Positions 20,627 through 30,392 are shown, counted from the first letter of the stretch. The stretch is 64,000 nt of DNA from Pantoea piersonii (GCF_003612015.1 NZ_RARB01000001.1:930001-994000); one strand, 5' to 3'. The notes: generated by a model from the letters alone, not told the origin. Numbers and translations are program-made.

Positions 20627-21724
20627 TTAGAGCGTGGGGTAGTCGGTATAGCCTTCCGCGCCGCCGCCGTAGAAGCTCTCCGGACGCTGCGGGTTGAGCG
20701 GGGCATCCTGCTGCAGACGCGCCACCAGATCGGGGTTGGCGATAAAGTCGCGGCCAAACGCCACGGCATCGATCAGACCGCGCGAAATAAGGTCGTCCGC
20801 TTTTTCGACGGTATAGGCGCCTGCGCCGATAATCACACCCGGGAAGATCCCGCGCACTTTTTCGCGGAAGGCGTCGCTATAGGGCTTGCCGCCCGCCCAG
20901 TCCGGCTCGGAAAGGTGCAGATAGGCGATATTGCGCTTCGCCAGCTCGCCGATATACCACAGCGCGGCTTTCTCTTCTTCAGGGCCGTTATCCAGATTCT
21001 GGAAGCTGCCCACTGGCGAAATGCGAATGCCGATACGATCGGCAGACCAGTTGGCAATGGCGGCATCCACCACTTCCAGCGCGAAGCGGCCGCGTTTCTC
21101 AATGCTGCCGCCATATTCATCGGTGCGACGGTTGGAGTCGGGCGCCAGGAACTGGTGCATCAGGTAGCCGTGCGCCGAGTGCAGCTCAAGCAGATCAAAG
21201 TCCGCTTCGCGCGCGTTGGCGGCCGCCTGGCCGAAGTCCGCCACGATCTGCTTAATCTCGGCGATGGTCAGCTCACGCGGCGTTGAGGTCTCTTCACGAT
21301 AGACGCTGCCGTCTTCTGCGCGCAGCGAGGTGCGCGTGCCAGCGGCGATAGCGGAGGGGGCGACAGGCGCTTTCCCTTCCGGCTGGACGCTGTGGTGCGA
21401 AATCCGGCCGGTATGCCACAGCTGAACGGCGCTGTGGCCGCCCGCCTCGTGAATGCCTGCGTTAATCGCTTTCCAGGCGGCAATCTGCTGCTGGGTATGC
21501 AGCCCCGGCGCGCCGGCATAGCCTTTCGCCTGGAAAGAGACCTGCGTCGCCTCGGTAATAATCAGCCCGGCGCTGGCGCGCTGACGATAATATTCCCCCA
21601 TCAGCGGAGTGGGAATATCGCCAGGTTCGATGCTGCGCAAACGCGTCAGCGGCGCCATAAATACGCGGTTCGGTACGGTAATCGCACCCACTTTAAGCGG
21701 GCTAAACAGCTGGGTACTTGCCAT
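20627..21724 (-). CDS. nemA: NemA, N-ethylmaleimide reductase (Old Yellow Enzyme family)
   Basis: FMN- and NADPH-dependent ene reductase that reduces reactive alkenes, nitro compounds and nitrate esters. 365 residues, as in E. coli. Family hallmarks are [22 protein letters not shown], the [15 protein letters not shown] active-site region and [15 protein letters not shown] near the FMN phosphate site. Downstream of nemR with an operator-like palindrome in between. Confidence 0.96.
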   Translation of the reverse strand: MASTQLFSPLKVGAITVPNRVFMAPLTRLRSIEPGDIPTPLMGEYYRQRASAGLIITEATQVSFQAKGYAGAPGLHTQQQIAAWKAINAGIHEAGGHSAVQLWHTGRISHHSVQPEGKAPVAPSAIAAGTRTSLRAEDGSVYREETSTPRELTIAEIKQIVADFGQAAANAREADFDLLELHSAHGYLMHQFLAPDSNRRTDEYGGSIEKRGRFALEVVDAAIANWSADRIGIRISPVGSFQNLDNGPEEEKAALWYIGELAKRNIAYLHLSEPDWAGGKPYSDAFREKVRGIFPGVIIGAGAYTVEKADDLISRGLIDAVAFGRDFIANPDLVARLQQDAPLNPQRPESFYGGGAEGYTDYPTL

Positions 21725-21735
21725 AACAACTCCTG

Positions 21736-21753
21736 TAGTAGACCGGTCTGCTA
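21736..21753. promoter_or_regulatory. NemR-like operator between nemR and nemA
   Basis: TAGTAGACC-GGTCTGCTA, an 18-base near-perfect palindrome with one mismatch pair, lies 12 bases before the nemA start and after the nemR stop. It shares TAGACC...GGTC with the box upstream of nemR, but lacks the two-base centre. Confidence 0.6.
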
Positions 21754-21772
21754 TAAAACGGCGTTTTTAAAA

Positions 21773-22369
21773 TCAGTGGGCGTGTAACCACTGTTCGAGA
21801 GTGCTTAATGCCAGACGCAGCGGCTCGGGCTCACGCGATAGCTTGCTCTGCAGGCTTGCGCCCAGCCACAAAATATAGATGACTTTCGCCATCTCCTGCG
21901 GCGCATGCGGCAACACCATCTTCTCCTGCCGCAGGGCCGCTTCCAGCGTTTGCGCATAGGCCGCGATAATACGGCTGGCGCCATGCTGCAGCGCGTCGCG
22001 CATCGGCTCGGAGAGATCGCAGACTTCGGCGGAGAGTTTTACCACCAGGCAGCCGACGATATGCCCCTGTTCGCTGAACAGCCGCTCCGCCTGACGGAAG
22101 AACGCCAGCAGACGTTCGCGCGGCGTGCCCTTGTCATGCTGCAGCTGCGCGTCGACCTGCTGATGGAAATGGAGAAAGTAGCGCTCCAGCAACGCCACGC
22201 CAAACGCCTCTTTCGAGCGGAAGTAGTAGTAGAACGAGCCTTTCGGCACCTGCGCCAGCGTCAGCAGTTCGCTGAGTCCCATTCCGGTAAACCCCCGCTG
22301 CAGACAGAGCTGCTCGCCGGTGGCGAGCAGGTGTTCACGAGTTTCATTGCGTTGCAGCGTCTTGTTCAT
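21773..22369 (-). CDS. nemR: NemR, electrophile- and chlorine-sensing TetR repressor
   Basis: TetR-family repressor of nemRA-gloA, released from DNA when cysteine thiols react with N-ethylmaleimide, methylglyoxal, quinones or HOCl. The start MNKTLQRNETREHLLATGEQ aligns with E. coli NemR. N-terminal helix-turn-helix up to about residue 55. Cys107 in VGCLVVKLSAEVCDLSE corresponds to the key sensor Cys106 of E. coli. 198 residues. The operator lies just upstream. Confidence 0.95.
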   Translation of the reverse strand: MNKTLQRNETREHLLATGEQLCLQRGFTGMGLSELLTLAQVPKGSFYYYFRSKEAFGVALLERYFLHFHQQVDAQLQHDKGTPRERLLAFFRQAERLFSEQGHIVGCLVVKLSAEVCDLSEPMRDALQHGASRIIAAYAQTLEAALRQEKMVLPHAPQEMAKVIYILWLGASLQSKLSREPEPLRLALSTLEQWLHAH

Positions 22370-22383
22370 GGCGCTTAAGGTAG

Positions 22384-22399
22384 TAGACCGATCGGTCGA
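22384..22399. promoter_or_regulatory. NemR operator upstream of nemR
   Basis: TAGACCGATCGGTCGA is nearly palindromic (core GACCGATCGGTC is perfect) and close to the known NemR box. It lies 15 bases before the nemR start. Confidence 0.75.
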
Positions 22400-22408
22400 A
22401 TGCAACGC

Positions 22409-24043
22409 TTAGCCCGTTTTACGGCACGTTCTGATCATGTCGAGCTGCGGCTGATACTCGCTGGTCTGCACGTCGAACATACCCAGCAGCGTATGGAAAA
22501 GATTGTCCTGCGACACCTCTGCCGCAGGTGCCTGCTGGCGCAGACAGGCCTGATCGATACCGTAGGTTTTGGCGTAATCGTCCGACATCCACAGCAGAAA
22601 AGGGATATGCGTCTGCTGAGACGGCGCAAACAGGTAAGGCGCGCCGTGAAGATACATGCCATGCTCGCCCAGCGATTCGCCGTGATCGGAGAGATAGATC
22701 AGCGCCACGTTGAAGCGGTCGCTGAGGCCTTTCAGCTTATCGATGGTGCGGCTGATCATATCGTCGCTGTAGAGCAGAGAGTTATCGTAGGTATTCATCA
22801 GCGCCTGATGATCGCAGTCCTGAATCTGGTTGCTGTCGCAGGTCGGCGTAAACTGGCGGAACTGCGGCGGATAACGGCGATAGTAGGCAGGCCCGTGGCT
22901 GCCCATCTGATGCAGTACAATAATGCCGTCGTTATGCAGGCTGTCGGTATAGTTATCCAGCCGGTGCAGCAACACATCGTCCAGACAGGAACCTTGCTGG
23001 CATCCGTCATTCAGCTTCCACAGCGTCATATCGGTGTGGGGCACACGGTCGCAGGCGCCTTTGCAGCCGCCGTCATTTTCGCGCCACAGTACGCTGATGC
23101 CCGCATGTCCCAGCACGTCCAGCGCGCCATCCTGATGGTGCGCCAGATTGGCGTCGTAATGGATGCGTGGCATACTGGAGAACATACAGGGCACGGAGAT
23201 GGCCGTTTCTGTGCCGCAGGAGGTCGCCTGCGGGTAGTAAATAACCTTCTGTTTCTTCAGCTGCGGGTTGGTCTCTCGCCCATAACCGCCCAGCGAAAAG
23301 TTTTCCGCTCGCGCAGTTTCACCTACGACCAGCACCACGAGCGTTTTTTTCTGCTCCGCTGCGATAGTCGGCCCTTTATGCGCGTCCTGACCGATATGGA
23401 CCCACTCCTGGCTGCCTTTCATCCAGCGATTGTTAACGTAGTGGCCCGCGCCGCTGACGATGTTGGCGGGCGTCACCATCTTGACCAGCCCTTTATTGTT
23501 GCGGATCAGCGACGCGTAATCTTTATAAAACAGCAACGCCATCAGTATGATCACGCCCAGCGATGCCGCCATAAACAGCGCGCGCCAGGCCAGATTCATC
23601 CACCATGAGTCGCGACGTTTGAAACGCACCAGCAGCATGATAAGGGTCGGCACCACGCCCATCAGGGTAATCCAGATGATGGCGTTAGGGCTGATCAGCG
23701 CGGTGGATTCCTGGAGATCGGTTTCGAATACGTTCTGCACCATATTGGTATCGATAACGGTGCCGAAGCTATACATAAAGTAGTTTGCCGCCGCGCTCGA
23801 CAGGATCAGCACCGCCAGCAGCGGCTTACGCAGATAAGGCCAGGCGATCAGGTTGAAGATCAACGCGAACGCTGCCGTCAGCACGACAGGAAGACTAAAG
23901 GCAAAAAGGTAGTCGTGCAGCGAAGTGTAGGGGATACGTTCCCAGGCGCGGAAGACAAACAGTCCGTTCAGAACTAACGCAAAAAACAGAGAAACCGCCA
24001 GATTAAACGTGCTTTCGTGACAGCGTAACTTATTTAACAGCAT
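22409..24043 (-). CDS. eptA: EptA-type lipid A phosphoethanolamine transferase
   Basis: Inner-membrane enzyme that transfers phosphoethanolamine from phosphatidylethanolamine to lipid A phosphates, lowering negative charge and polymyxin binding. 544 residues (E. coli EptA 547). Five predicted N-terminal helices precede a periplasmic alkaline-phosphatase-like domain. The metal site includes VVGETARAENF and YLSDHGESLGEHG, and the nucleophile Thr lies in SCGTETAISVPCMFS. Several Cys pairs probably form disulfides. In E. coli eptA sits with basRS; here it stands alone beside nemR. Confidence 0.92.
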   Translation of the reverse strand: MLLNKLRCHESTFNLAVSLFFALVLNGLFVFRAWERIPYTSLHDYLFAFSLPVVLTAAFALIFNLIAWPYLRKPLLAVLILSSAAANYFMYSFGTVIDTNMVQNVFETDLQESTALISPNAIIWITLMGVVPTLIMLLVRFKRRDSWWMNLAWRALFMAASLGVIILMALLFYKDYASLIRNNKGLVKMVTPANIVSGAGHYVNNRWMKGSQEWVHIGQDAHKGPTIAAEQKKTLVVLVVGETARAENFSLGGYGRETNPQLKKQKVIYYPQATSCGTETAISVPCMFSSMPRIHYDANLAHHQDGALDVLGHAGISVLWRENDGGCKGACDRVPHTDMTLWKLNDGCQQGSCLDDVLLHRLDNYTDSLHNDGIIVLHQMGSHGPAYYRRYPPQFRQFTPTCDSNQIQDCDHQALMNTYDNSLLYSDDMISRTIDKLKGLSDRFNVALIYLSDHGESLGEHGMYLHGAPYLFAPSQQTHIPFLLWMSDDYAKTYGIDQACLRQQAPAAEVSQDNLFHTLLGMFDVQTSEYQPQLDMIRTCRKTG

Positions 24044-24104
24044 GAGTATCCAGTAAAAAACAAAGAGTCGCTAAAAGAGAATAACGATAACTGCTTTGAG
24101 AAAC

Positions 24105-24121
24105 CTTAACAAAAGCTCAAC
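24105..24121 (-). promoter_or_regulatory. Possible PmrA (BasR) box upstream of eptA
   Basis: On the plus strand CTTAAC-AAAAG-CTCAAC resembles the PmrA direct repeat (YTTAAK-N5-YTTAAK), with the second half degenerate. It lies 60-80 bases before eptA. A weak match, given as a candidate only. Confidence 0.3.
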
Positions 24122-24250
24122 ACTATGAGGGGAATTTCCAGATAAGCCAACCTCATTAGTTACATTTATTGACCAGACGCATCTGCCTGAGGAAAAAGGT
24201 GCAGGGATTGCGCTATCTTTAGTGGAGATATTGAACAATGCGGAGACGCT

Positions 24251-24490
24251 GTGGCGGAGCAACTTGAGTTTTTCCCGGTACCCAGTCCCTGTCGCGGCAT
24301 CTGCCAGGTAGATGCGCGCGGCTACTGCATCGGCTGCCTGCGCAGCCGTGACGAACGCTTTCACTGGATGAAATTCAGCGATGCGCAGAAGCGTGAAGTG
24401 CTGCGCCTGTGCCATCAGCGCCGTCTGCGCATGCTGCGCACGCAGAAACAGGATGACGATCAAGAACCGCAGCAGCCGTCCCTGTTCTGA
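24251..24490 (+). CDS. ydhL: YdhL, DUF1289 small Cys-rich protein
   Basis: 79 residues with the DUF1289 pattern SPCRGICQ...CIGCLRSRDER, four cysteines that may bind metal. It closely matches E. coli YdhL, including the start MAEQLEFFPV and the end QPSLF. The start codon is GTG. Function unknown. Precedes ydhF by 57 bases, and the two are neighbours in E. coli too. Confidence 0.9.
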   Translation: MAEQLEFFPVPSPCRGICQVDARGYCIGCLRSRDERFHWMKFSDAQKREVLRLCHQRRLRMLRTQKQDDDQEPQQPSLF

Positions 24491-24547
24491 CCGCTTTTCG
24501 TTATACTCCCTGTCACCAACTGAGATAGTACACACAGGGATATCACT

Positions 24548-25444
24548 ATGCTGCAACCGCAACCAGTCTCGCCACAGGGTCCAGATTTCTCTCCGCTGAT
24601 TATGGGCTACTGGCGCCTGATGGAGTGGGAAATGACGCCGCAGCAGCGCGTCAGCTTTATCGAACATCATCTCTCTTTGGGCATTACCACGGTCGATCAC
24701 GCCGATATCTATGGTGATTACCGCTGCGAGGCCGCCTTTGGCGAGGCGCTGAAGCTGTCCCCCGGCCTGCGCGACCAGCTGCAAATCGTGACCAAATGCG
24801 GCATCGCCACGCGCGCTAAGCCAGAGCATCACATCGGACACTACATTACCGACAAGGCGCATATCGTGCAGAGCGCGGAGAATTCGCTACGTCATTTCGC
24901 CACCGATCGCCTGGATCTGCTGCTGATCCACCGCCCCGATCCGCTGATGAATGCCGATGTGGTGGCCGAGGCGTTTCTGGCGCTGCATCAGAGCGGCAAG
25001 GTGCTGCATTTCGGCGTGTCGAACTTTACCCCCTCGCAGTTTGCGCTGTTGCAGTCGCGTCTGCCTTTTACGCTGGTGACCAATCAGGTAGAGATCTCGC
25101 CAGTCCAGCAAAATGTGCTGCTGGACGGCACGCTCGACCAGTGTCAGCAGCTTCGCCTGCGTCCGATGGCGTGGTCCTGTCTGGGCGGCGGCGAGCTGTT
25201 TCAGCATCCGCACTACCAGCCGCTGCGCGATGAGCTGGAAAAGGTACGCCTCGAGACCGACGCAGCCAGCCTGGCGCAGGTGGTATACGCCTGGGTGCTG
25301 ATGTTGCCCAGCCAGCCGCTGCCGATTATTGGCTCCGGCAATCCCGAACGCGTCAGCGAGGCGGCGGCCGCGCTAAGCGTGAGGCTGGACCGCCAGCAAT
25401 GGTTCCGCATTCGTAAAGCGGCGCTGGGTTACGACGTACCCTGA
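24548..25444 (+). CDS. ydhF: YdhF, aldo/keto reductase family oxidoreductase
   Basis: Predicted NADPH-dependent oxidoreductase of the aldo/keto reductase fold, 298 residues as in E. coli. The catalytic set is visible: Asp and Tyr in DHADIYGDY, Lys in VTKCGI and His in LLIHRPDP. The cofactor region near the end contains PIIGSGNPERV. Physiological substrate unknown. Confidence 0.93.
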   Translation: MLQPQPVSPQGPDFSPLIMGYWRLMEWEMTPQQRVSFIEHHLSLGITTVDHADIYGDYRCEAAFGEALKLSPGLRDQLQIVTKCGIATRAKPEHHIGHYITDKAHIVQSAENSLRHFATDRLDLLLIHRPDPLMNADVVAEAFLALHQSGKVLHFGVSNFTPSQFALLQSRLPFTLVTNQVEISPVQQNVLLDGTLDQCQQLRLRPMAWSCLGGGELFQHPHYQPLRDELEKVRLETDAASLAQVVYAWVLMLPSQPLPIIGSGNPERVSEAAAALSVRLDRQQWFRIRKAALGYDVP

Positions 25445-25528
25445 AGCGTAAAGCTGTGTCAAACAGGGGCAAGGATCTGAAATTGCAGCCAGGCTTATCA
25501 AACCCTGGGGGAGAGATAAGAGGCAACG

Positions 25529-26050
25529 ATGAAAAAATCGGTCTTAGCGTTGTTATTACTGATGGGCGGCGGCCTGGCCGCCAGCGCGCAGGCGCAAGAG
25601 GTGACGCTGCATAAAGTGAGCGCAGAGGGCATCGGTGAAGCGATTGGCACGATCGATATCGAGCAGACAACGTACGGCCTGCAGCTTACGCCGAAGCTCA
25701 GTGGCCTGACGCCGGGCGTGCACGGCTTTCATGTTCATGCCAGCGGCAGCTGCGAGCCAGCCGTTTCTGAAGGCAAGAAGGTCGCGGCAGGCGCGGCGGG
25801 TGGCCACCTCGATCCGCAAAAAACCGGCAAGCACCTTGGTCCTTATGCAGAGGGACACCTCGGCGATCTGCCGGCCATCTACGTTGACGATAAGGGCAAC
25901 GCCACTTATCCGGTACTGGCGCCGCGTCTGAAATCCCTGGATGAGATCAAGGGCAAGGCGTTGATGGTGCATATCGGCGGCGATAACCATGCCGATCATC
26001 CGCTGCCGCTTGGCGGCGGCGGCGGGCGCTACGCCTGCGGAGTGATCTGA
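25529..26050 (+). CDS. sodC: SodC, periplasmic Cu/Zn superoxide dismutase
   Basis: Dismutates superoxide in the periplasm. 173 residues, as in E. coli. A signal peptide ends at about residue 22 (SAQA). Cu/Zn ligands lie in HGFHVHASGSCEP and GGHLDPQKTGKHLGP...GHLGDLP, with the last His in MVHIGGDNHADH. The C-terminal GGGGRYACGVI contains the second disulfide Cys. Transcribed alone toward a hairpin terminator. Confidence 0.97.
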   Translation: MKKSVLALLLLMGGGLAASAQAQEVTLHKVSAEGIGEAIGTIDIEQTTYGLQLTPKLSGLTPGVHGFHVHASGSCEPAVSEGKKVAAGAAGGHLDPQKTGKHLGPYAEGHLGDLPAIYVDDKGNATYPVLAPRLKSLDEIKGKALMVHIGGDNHADHPLPLGGGGGRYACGVI

Positions 26051-26064
26051 TTGCTCGCCTGCTG

Positions 26065-26087
26065 ACGGCTCCGTAAGGGAGCCGTTT
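26065..26087 (+). terminator. Terminator-like hairpin after sodC
   Basis: ACGGCTCC-GTAAG-GGAGCCGT is followed by TTAATTA, a moderate T tract. It lies 15 bases after the sodC stop. Confidence 0.7.
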
Positions 26088-26185
26088 AATTACCATTTAG
26101 TTTATAGCTATATTCTCCTGATAAATTACCGCCTATGATACTGATTCTGGACACTTTCATCTGGCGCGGTCAAAGGAGAAAAGGA

Positions 26186-26653
26186 ATGAGAAGAACAGGC
26201 GCACTGCTGTTCTGTCTGCTGCTGGCGGGCTGCGATCAACCCAATGCGACCCAGCTTATGACCGAAACAGGACGTCAGCTGCAGCGCACCATTGACGCCA
26301 ACCCGGCGCGCGGCGAGTGTGAAGATATTGCGAAAGGGCGTGAATGGCTGAGCCACAGCGCGCGTAAGCGGCTTGAAGAGAAGGGCTGCCAGTTTGTGTT
26401 GCGCAGCGCGACGGAGACTAACTTCGAGCAAACGGCGGTCTATCACACCAGCATGACCATGGTGTGCGGCAGCATTGTCGGCAAGAGCTTTACCGGCAGC
26501 GAAATCCGGCGTCGTTTTATCTACTCGCCGGAAGAGCGCGAGCTGGTGATTGAGCCGATGTCCCCCAACGATAAAACCCGGTTCGAGCAGCGTAAAACGC
26601 TGGCGCAGCTGCAGGCTGATTTTGAACGCCAGCAGCTGCAGTACTGTAAATAG
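26186..26653 (+). CDS. Uncharacterised lipoprotein
   Basis: 155-residue lipoprotein with signal peptide MRRTGALLFCLLLAGC, whose lipobox cysteine is residue 16, and AAGGAGAAAAGGA before the ATG. The mature part has four further cysteines (GECED, KGCQF, MVCGS and the C-terminal QYCK) that could form two disulfides, and a helical end rich in Gln, Arg and Glu. Asp at +2 of the mature protein favours retention in the inner membrane. I do not recognise the family. It stops directly against the end of convergent ydhK. E. coli has no gene of this kind at the locus that I recall. Confidence 0.75.
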   Translation: MRRTGALLFCLLLAGCDQPNATQLMTETGRQLQRTIDANPARGECEDIAKGREWLSHSARKRLEEKGCQFVLRSATETNFEQTAVYHTSMTMVCGSIVGKSFTGSEIRRRFIYSPEERELVIEPMSPNDKTRFEQRKTLAQLQADFERQQLQYCK

Positions 26654-28654
26654 CTATTCCGGCACCGCCTGCTTCAGCTGCGCCAGCGAACAGCGCAAGC
26701 GCCACAAAATGCCCGCCAGCGTATTCGCCTCCGTATCGCCATCCGCCACCAGCTGGCGGATCATCTCATCCAGCTTCGTCAGCGTCTGGTCGAGCGACCT
26801 GTGCCGCACGCCGCGCGCGCTCATAATACGCTGTAAATCCTGCAGGCTCGCCTCGCGCATCTGCGCCAGCGTGGCCGACGCGGGTTGCCAGTCGCGCAGA
26901 TGCCAGACAATATGCGAACAGTTTAGCAGCACTACGCCCCAGCGCAGCAGCCAGACGCGCGCCTGTTCATCGCGACTGCTGCTCAGCTGGCTGATGCGAT
27001 GATAAATCTGCGATTCAAAGCGGTTTTCGCTCAGGCGCGGACGGCGGCGCAGCTGATCGAGAAACGCCATGCGCAGCGCGCGAATATGGCGGCGGCTGCG
27101 GCGTGCGTCGGAGCTGGGTCGCAGGATCTGGAACGCCAGCCAGGCGAGCATCACGCCGCAGACTTTGGCGATATTATCATTGAGGAAATCGGCGTAATCC
27201 CAGCTGGGCGGGTTGGTGACCGCGATAAACGATCCCATAAAAACGATAAACTGGCCCCAGAGCGCGGCGCGCTGTTTTTGCTGCAGCTTAAACAGCTGCA
27301 GCGTCAGCAATAACGGAAACAGAAACAGCAGAAACTGCCACAGCTGGGAAATCTGCACCATCAGGCCGAACTTCACCACAAAGCTGAACAGCGACAGCCA
27401 GAGCAGGGTTTTTAACAGCAGCGTCACGCTGCCGCTCGGTGAGGGCGCAGAGGAGTAAAGCACGCAGGCGATGGCGGTCAGCGTCAGCGCCGCCGCCCCG
27501 GAAGACCACTGGGTGGTAATCCAGAAGGCGCAGCCCGCGACGACCACGCAAAAGGTGCGCAGTGCGCTCCAGCCCGCCTCAGCGCTGTCGCTTTCCCGCG
27601 CGAGCGAGGGCACGCGCGGCGGCTGAAAGCGGGTATCCGCATCGGCGCGGGCGAGCAGGCGGATCCAGCGGCTGACGTTCAGATACATCCAGCAGAAATA
27701 GCGCAGCCGCTGGCAAAACGCGCGCTGGCGGTAATCGCCGTCGGCAGCGGGCGTCACGCTGCGCAGAATTTGCGCCAGCCGGTATTTATTGCACTCCGCG
27801 CTGGCCAGCTCCTGCATCAGCGCGCTGATGGCGTCGTAGAGCGCCTGCGGCGCATCGGGCCAGTTAAGCAGCATGCGGCGCAGGCTGGAGAGCACGCTGG
27901 TCAGGCGCAGCTGCTGGTGCAGCACATAGTTAAGGACATTGTTCTGACGGCGAAAGCGGTAGTGGCTCCAGAACGCCTGGATGCGCAGCAGGTTCATGGT
28001 GAGAATCTGACTGATGACCGCTTCATGCGCGGCGCGCACATTCTCGACGTCGGTGGGTTGCAGCAGCAGCCCGGCGTGCTCCAGCAGGCGCGTATGCATC
28101 TTCTGCAGCGACGTAATCAGCGCCTCGCCGTCCGAGGTGCTTGGCAGCACCATCATCATGAAACCGGCGCACAAAATGCCTGAAATCACCTCGCATACGC
28201 GCGCCTGAGTCAGGGTCCAGAGATCCGTCGCGTCGGTCAGGTCAACGCTGCTGAAGACGATAATCGCCGCGGTATAGCCCGCCAGCGAAAAGGCGTAGGC
28301 CACGTTATTCTGGTAGTGGTTGGCGATGCCGGTACAGAACGCCAGCCAGCCGGCGATAAAAAAGGTAAACAGCCAGGGATCGTTAAGAGTATGACCGGCG
28401 ATCAGCAGCGCGGCGCCCGCGCCCATCAGGCTGCCGACAATACGTCCCAGGCTTTTGCTTATCGCACCGCCGACGGTGGGAAAGCTGATGACCGCCGCCG
28501 AGGTCATCGCCCAGTAAGGCTCATCCAGGTCGAGCGCGTAGGCGATGCTGAGCGCCAGGCACATCGCGATGGCGTTACGCAGCGCGTAGCGCCACTGGTT
28601 CGCGTCTGCCTTGACCCACGGCAGCTGGTCCCACGCCAGCCATTGCAGATTCAT
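26654..28654 (-). CDS. ydhK: YdhK, FUSC/AaeB-family efflux permease
   Basis: 666 residues (E. coli 670), with the double arrangement typical of fusaric-acid-resistance (FUSC) proteins: an N-terminal bundle of about six helices (residues 20-180), a long cytoplasmic region, then a second helix bundle (about 365-510) and a C-terminal cytoplasmic tail. It works with the YdhJ membrane-fusion protein, probably exporting aromatic acids, but the substrate is not known. Starts 7 bases after ydhJ. Confidence 0.92.
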   Translation of the reverse strand: MNLQWLAWDQLPWVKADANQWRYALRNAIAMCLALSIAYALDLDEPYWAMTSAAVISFPTVGGAISKSLGRIVGSLMGAGAALLIAGHTLNDPWLFTFFIAGWLAFCTGIANHYQNNVAYAFSLAGYTAAIIVFSSVDLTDATDLWTLTQARVCEVISGILCAGFMMMVLPSTSDGEALITSLQKMHTRLLEHAGLLLQPTDVENVRAAHEAVISQILTMNLLRIQAFWSHYRFRRQNNVLNYVLHQQLRLTSVLSSLRRMLLNWPDAPQALYDAISALMQELASAECNKYRLAQILRSVTPAADGDYRQRAFCQRLRYFCWMYLNVSRWIRLLARADADTRFQPPRVPSLARESDSAEAGWSALRTFCVVVAGCAFWITTQWSSGAAALTLTAIACVLYSSAPSPSGSVTLLLKTLLWLSLFSFVVKFGLMVQISQLWQFLLFLFPLLLTLQLFKLQQKQRAALWGQFIVFMGSFIAVTNPPSWDYADFLNDNIAKVCGVMLAWLAFQILRPSSDARRSRRHIRALRMAFLDQLRRRPRLSENRFESQIYHRISQLSSSRDEQARVWLLRWGVVLLNCSHIVWHLRDWQPASATLAQMREASLQDLQRIMSARGVRHRSLDQTLTKLDEMIRQLVADGDTEANTLAGILWRLRCSLAQLKQAVPE

Positions 28655-28661
28655 GGCGCGC

Positions 28662-29519
28662 TCACGGCTGTACAGAGATGGTGCAGGTGGTGCCCGCCAC
28701 CAGCGGCACGTTATCCGGTATCTGCGCTAAGCGAATGCGTACCGGCACGCGCTGCGCCAGCCGCACCCAGGGCACGTTCGGTTTGATATCCGGCACCAGC
28801 CCACTGTCGCTGTCGATGCTCTGGTCATAGATAGCGCGTCCAATGCTTTCGACTTCGCCCTGCAGCCGTGCGCCATTGCTGTAGAGCACGATCTGCGCCG
28901 GCGCGCCGGGACGGATATGGCGCAGCTTGGTCTCTTCAAAATAGCCCATGACGTAATAGGAATGGCTGTCGACCAGTGCGAAGAGCGGCGTGCCCGTCGT
29001 GGCGTAATCGCCAACGCGCAGCGTCAGGTTGCTGACCCAGCCGTCGGTCGGCGCGACCACGGTGGTTTGCTGCAGGTTCCAGCGCGCCTGGTCCAGCGCC
29101 GCCTGTGCCGCTTTGGCGCTGGCCGCCATCGAGGCGGCGTTGAGCTGCGCGGCGTCAAGATCTTCTGCGGAGATTACATTGCGCGGCAGGCTGGCGCGGC
29201 GGCGGGCCTCATGCTGCGCTTTGGCCAGATCGGCCTGCGCTTTCGCCAGCTGCGCCTCGGCGTTGTCCAGCGCAATCTGCAAGGGCACGGTATCCAGCGT
29301 CAGCAGCGTCTGCCCCTGATGCACAAACTGATTATCTTTCACCGCCACGGAGACGATGCGCGCCGAAACCTGGGGCGTAATTTGCACCAGTTCGGCGCGG
29401 ACCTTGCCGTCGCGCGTCCAGGGCGACTGCATGTAGTAGTTCCACATCCACCAGCCCGCCAGCAGGGCGGCCGCGAAGACGATCAAGGTCGAAAAATATT
29501 TCACTGCGTTAAATTTCAT
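28662..29519 (-). CDS. ydhJ: YdhJ, HlyD-family membrane fusion protein
   Basis: Periplasmic adaptor of the YdhIJK efflux set. 285 residues, the E. coli length. An N-terminal membrane anchor (about residues 7-27) leads to [24 protein letters not shown], the first lipoyl half. An Ala/Gln-rich coiled coil at about 90-150 follows, then [16 protein letters not shown] and [10 protein letters not shown] of the barrel. The ATG overlaps the ydhI stop (ATGA). Confidence 0.93.
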   Translation of the reverse strand: MKFNAVKYFSTLIVFAAALLAGWWMWNYYMQSPWTRDGKVRAELVQITPQVSARIVSVAVKDNQFVHQGQTLLTLDTVPLQIALDNAEAQLAKAQADLAKAQHEARRRASLPRNVISAEDLDAAQLNAASMAASAKAAQAALDQARWNLQQTTVVAPTDGWVSNLTLRVGDYATTGTPLFALVDSHSYYVMGYFEETKLRHIRPGAPAQIVLYSNGARLQGEVESIGRAIYDQSIDSDSGLVPDIKPNVPWVRLAQRVPVRIRLAQIPDNVPLVAGTTCTISVQP

Positions 29520-29761
29520 GGTGAGTATCCCTGTCCCAGCAGTAAAAGCGCGGCGGCGACGCAAAGCACAAAAAGAGAGAGATCCAGCAGCGTCGGATGC
29601 CAGATATCGCCCGAGTAAATCCAGCCGCGCAGCAGCGGATGGAGAATCAACCAGAAAAAGAAGCCGAGCAGGACGGCTTTAAAGAGCGGTGGAAAAAACA
29701 GCGAAGCGCCGAACACCAGGTCAGTCAGGGGGCTAGCCGCATGAAAGGGAGGAATTGTCAC
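29516..29761 (-). CDS. ydhI: YdhI, DUF1656 small inner-membrane protein
   Basis: 81 residues with two hydrophobic segments and the DUF1656 pattern [15 protein letters not shown]...[23 protein letters not shown] at 29761 is chosen as the start because AAGGA lies six bases before it; a longer upstream frame runs into the slyA promoter. Such proteins accompany AaeA/AaeB-type pumps, as AaeX does. Confidence 0.85.
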   Translation of the reverse strand: MTIPPFHAASPLTDLVFGASLFFPPLFKAVLLGFFFWLILHPLLRGWIYSGDIWHPTLLDLSLFVLCVAAALLLLGQGYSP

Positions 29762-29886
29762 ATATCGTCCTTCTGATATCACCCGGGCATCGGTCTCAAA
29801 AAGCGTAGATGAAGCGCTGCGGCTTCGCCTGGGGTTTGTAATTTGTCCTTTAAACTCGCAGAATAGTGTAAAATCTGGCTTGATAG

Positions 29887-29898
29887 CTAGCAAGCTAA
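29887..29898. promoter_or_regulatory. SlyA binding site in the slyA/ydhI divergent region
   Basis: CTAGCAAGCTAA differs by one base from the SlyA consensus TTAGCAAGCTAA. It lies 15 bases before the slyA start, so autoregulation is expected, with possible control of the divergent ydhIJK. Confidence 0.75.
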
Positions 29899-29913
29899 TT
29901 ATAAGGAGATGAA

Positions 29914-30351
29914 ATGGATACGCCCCTTGGAACGGATTTGTCTCGCCTGGTGCGCATCTGGCGCGCGTTGATCGATCAGCGCTTAAAGCCGCTTGAGCTT
30001 ACGCAGACCCATTGGGTCACGCTGCATAATATTCATCAGCTGCCGCCAGAACAGTCGCAGATCCAGCTGGCGAAGGCCATCGGCATTGAACAACCGTCGC
30101 TGGTGCGTACGCTGGATCAGCTGGAAGAGAAAGGCCTGATTACCCGCTCGACCTGCGCTAACGATCGTCGTGCAAAGCGCATCAAGCTGACGCGTCAGGC
30201 GGAACCGATCATTGAACAGGTGGAAAGCGTTATCGACGCCACCCGCGACGATATCCTTGCCGGCATCAGCCGCGAGGAGATCAACCAGATGGTGACGCTG
30301 ATCGCCCGGCTGGAAAAAAATATTCTCGAGCTTCAGCATCGGGAAAAATAA
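29914..30351 (+). CDS. slyA: SlyA, MarR-family regulator
   Basis: Winged-helix dimer that counteracts H-NS and responds to small aromatic acids. 145 residues (E. coli 144). Begins [33 protein letters not shown], the dimer helices. The DNA-binding helix is [20 protein letters not shown] and the wing contains [10 protein letters not shown]. Divergent from ydhIJK, as in E. coli. Confidence 0.96.
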   Translation: MDTPLGTDLSRLVRIWRALIDQRLKPLELTQTHWVTLHNIHQLPPEQSQIQLAKAIGIEQPSLVRTLDQLEEKGLITRSTCANDRRAKRIKLTRQAEPIIEQVESVIDATRDDILAGISREEINQMVTLIARLEKNILELQHREK

Positions 30352-30382
30352 AAAAACCGACGCAGCGGCGTCGGTTTTTTTT
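30351..30382. terminator. Bidirectional terminator between slyA and slyB
   Basis: AACCGACGC-AGCG-GCGTCGGTT has an A run before it and eight T after. Confidence 0.92.
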
Positions 30383-30392
30383 GCTGAGGCGA

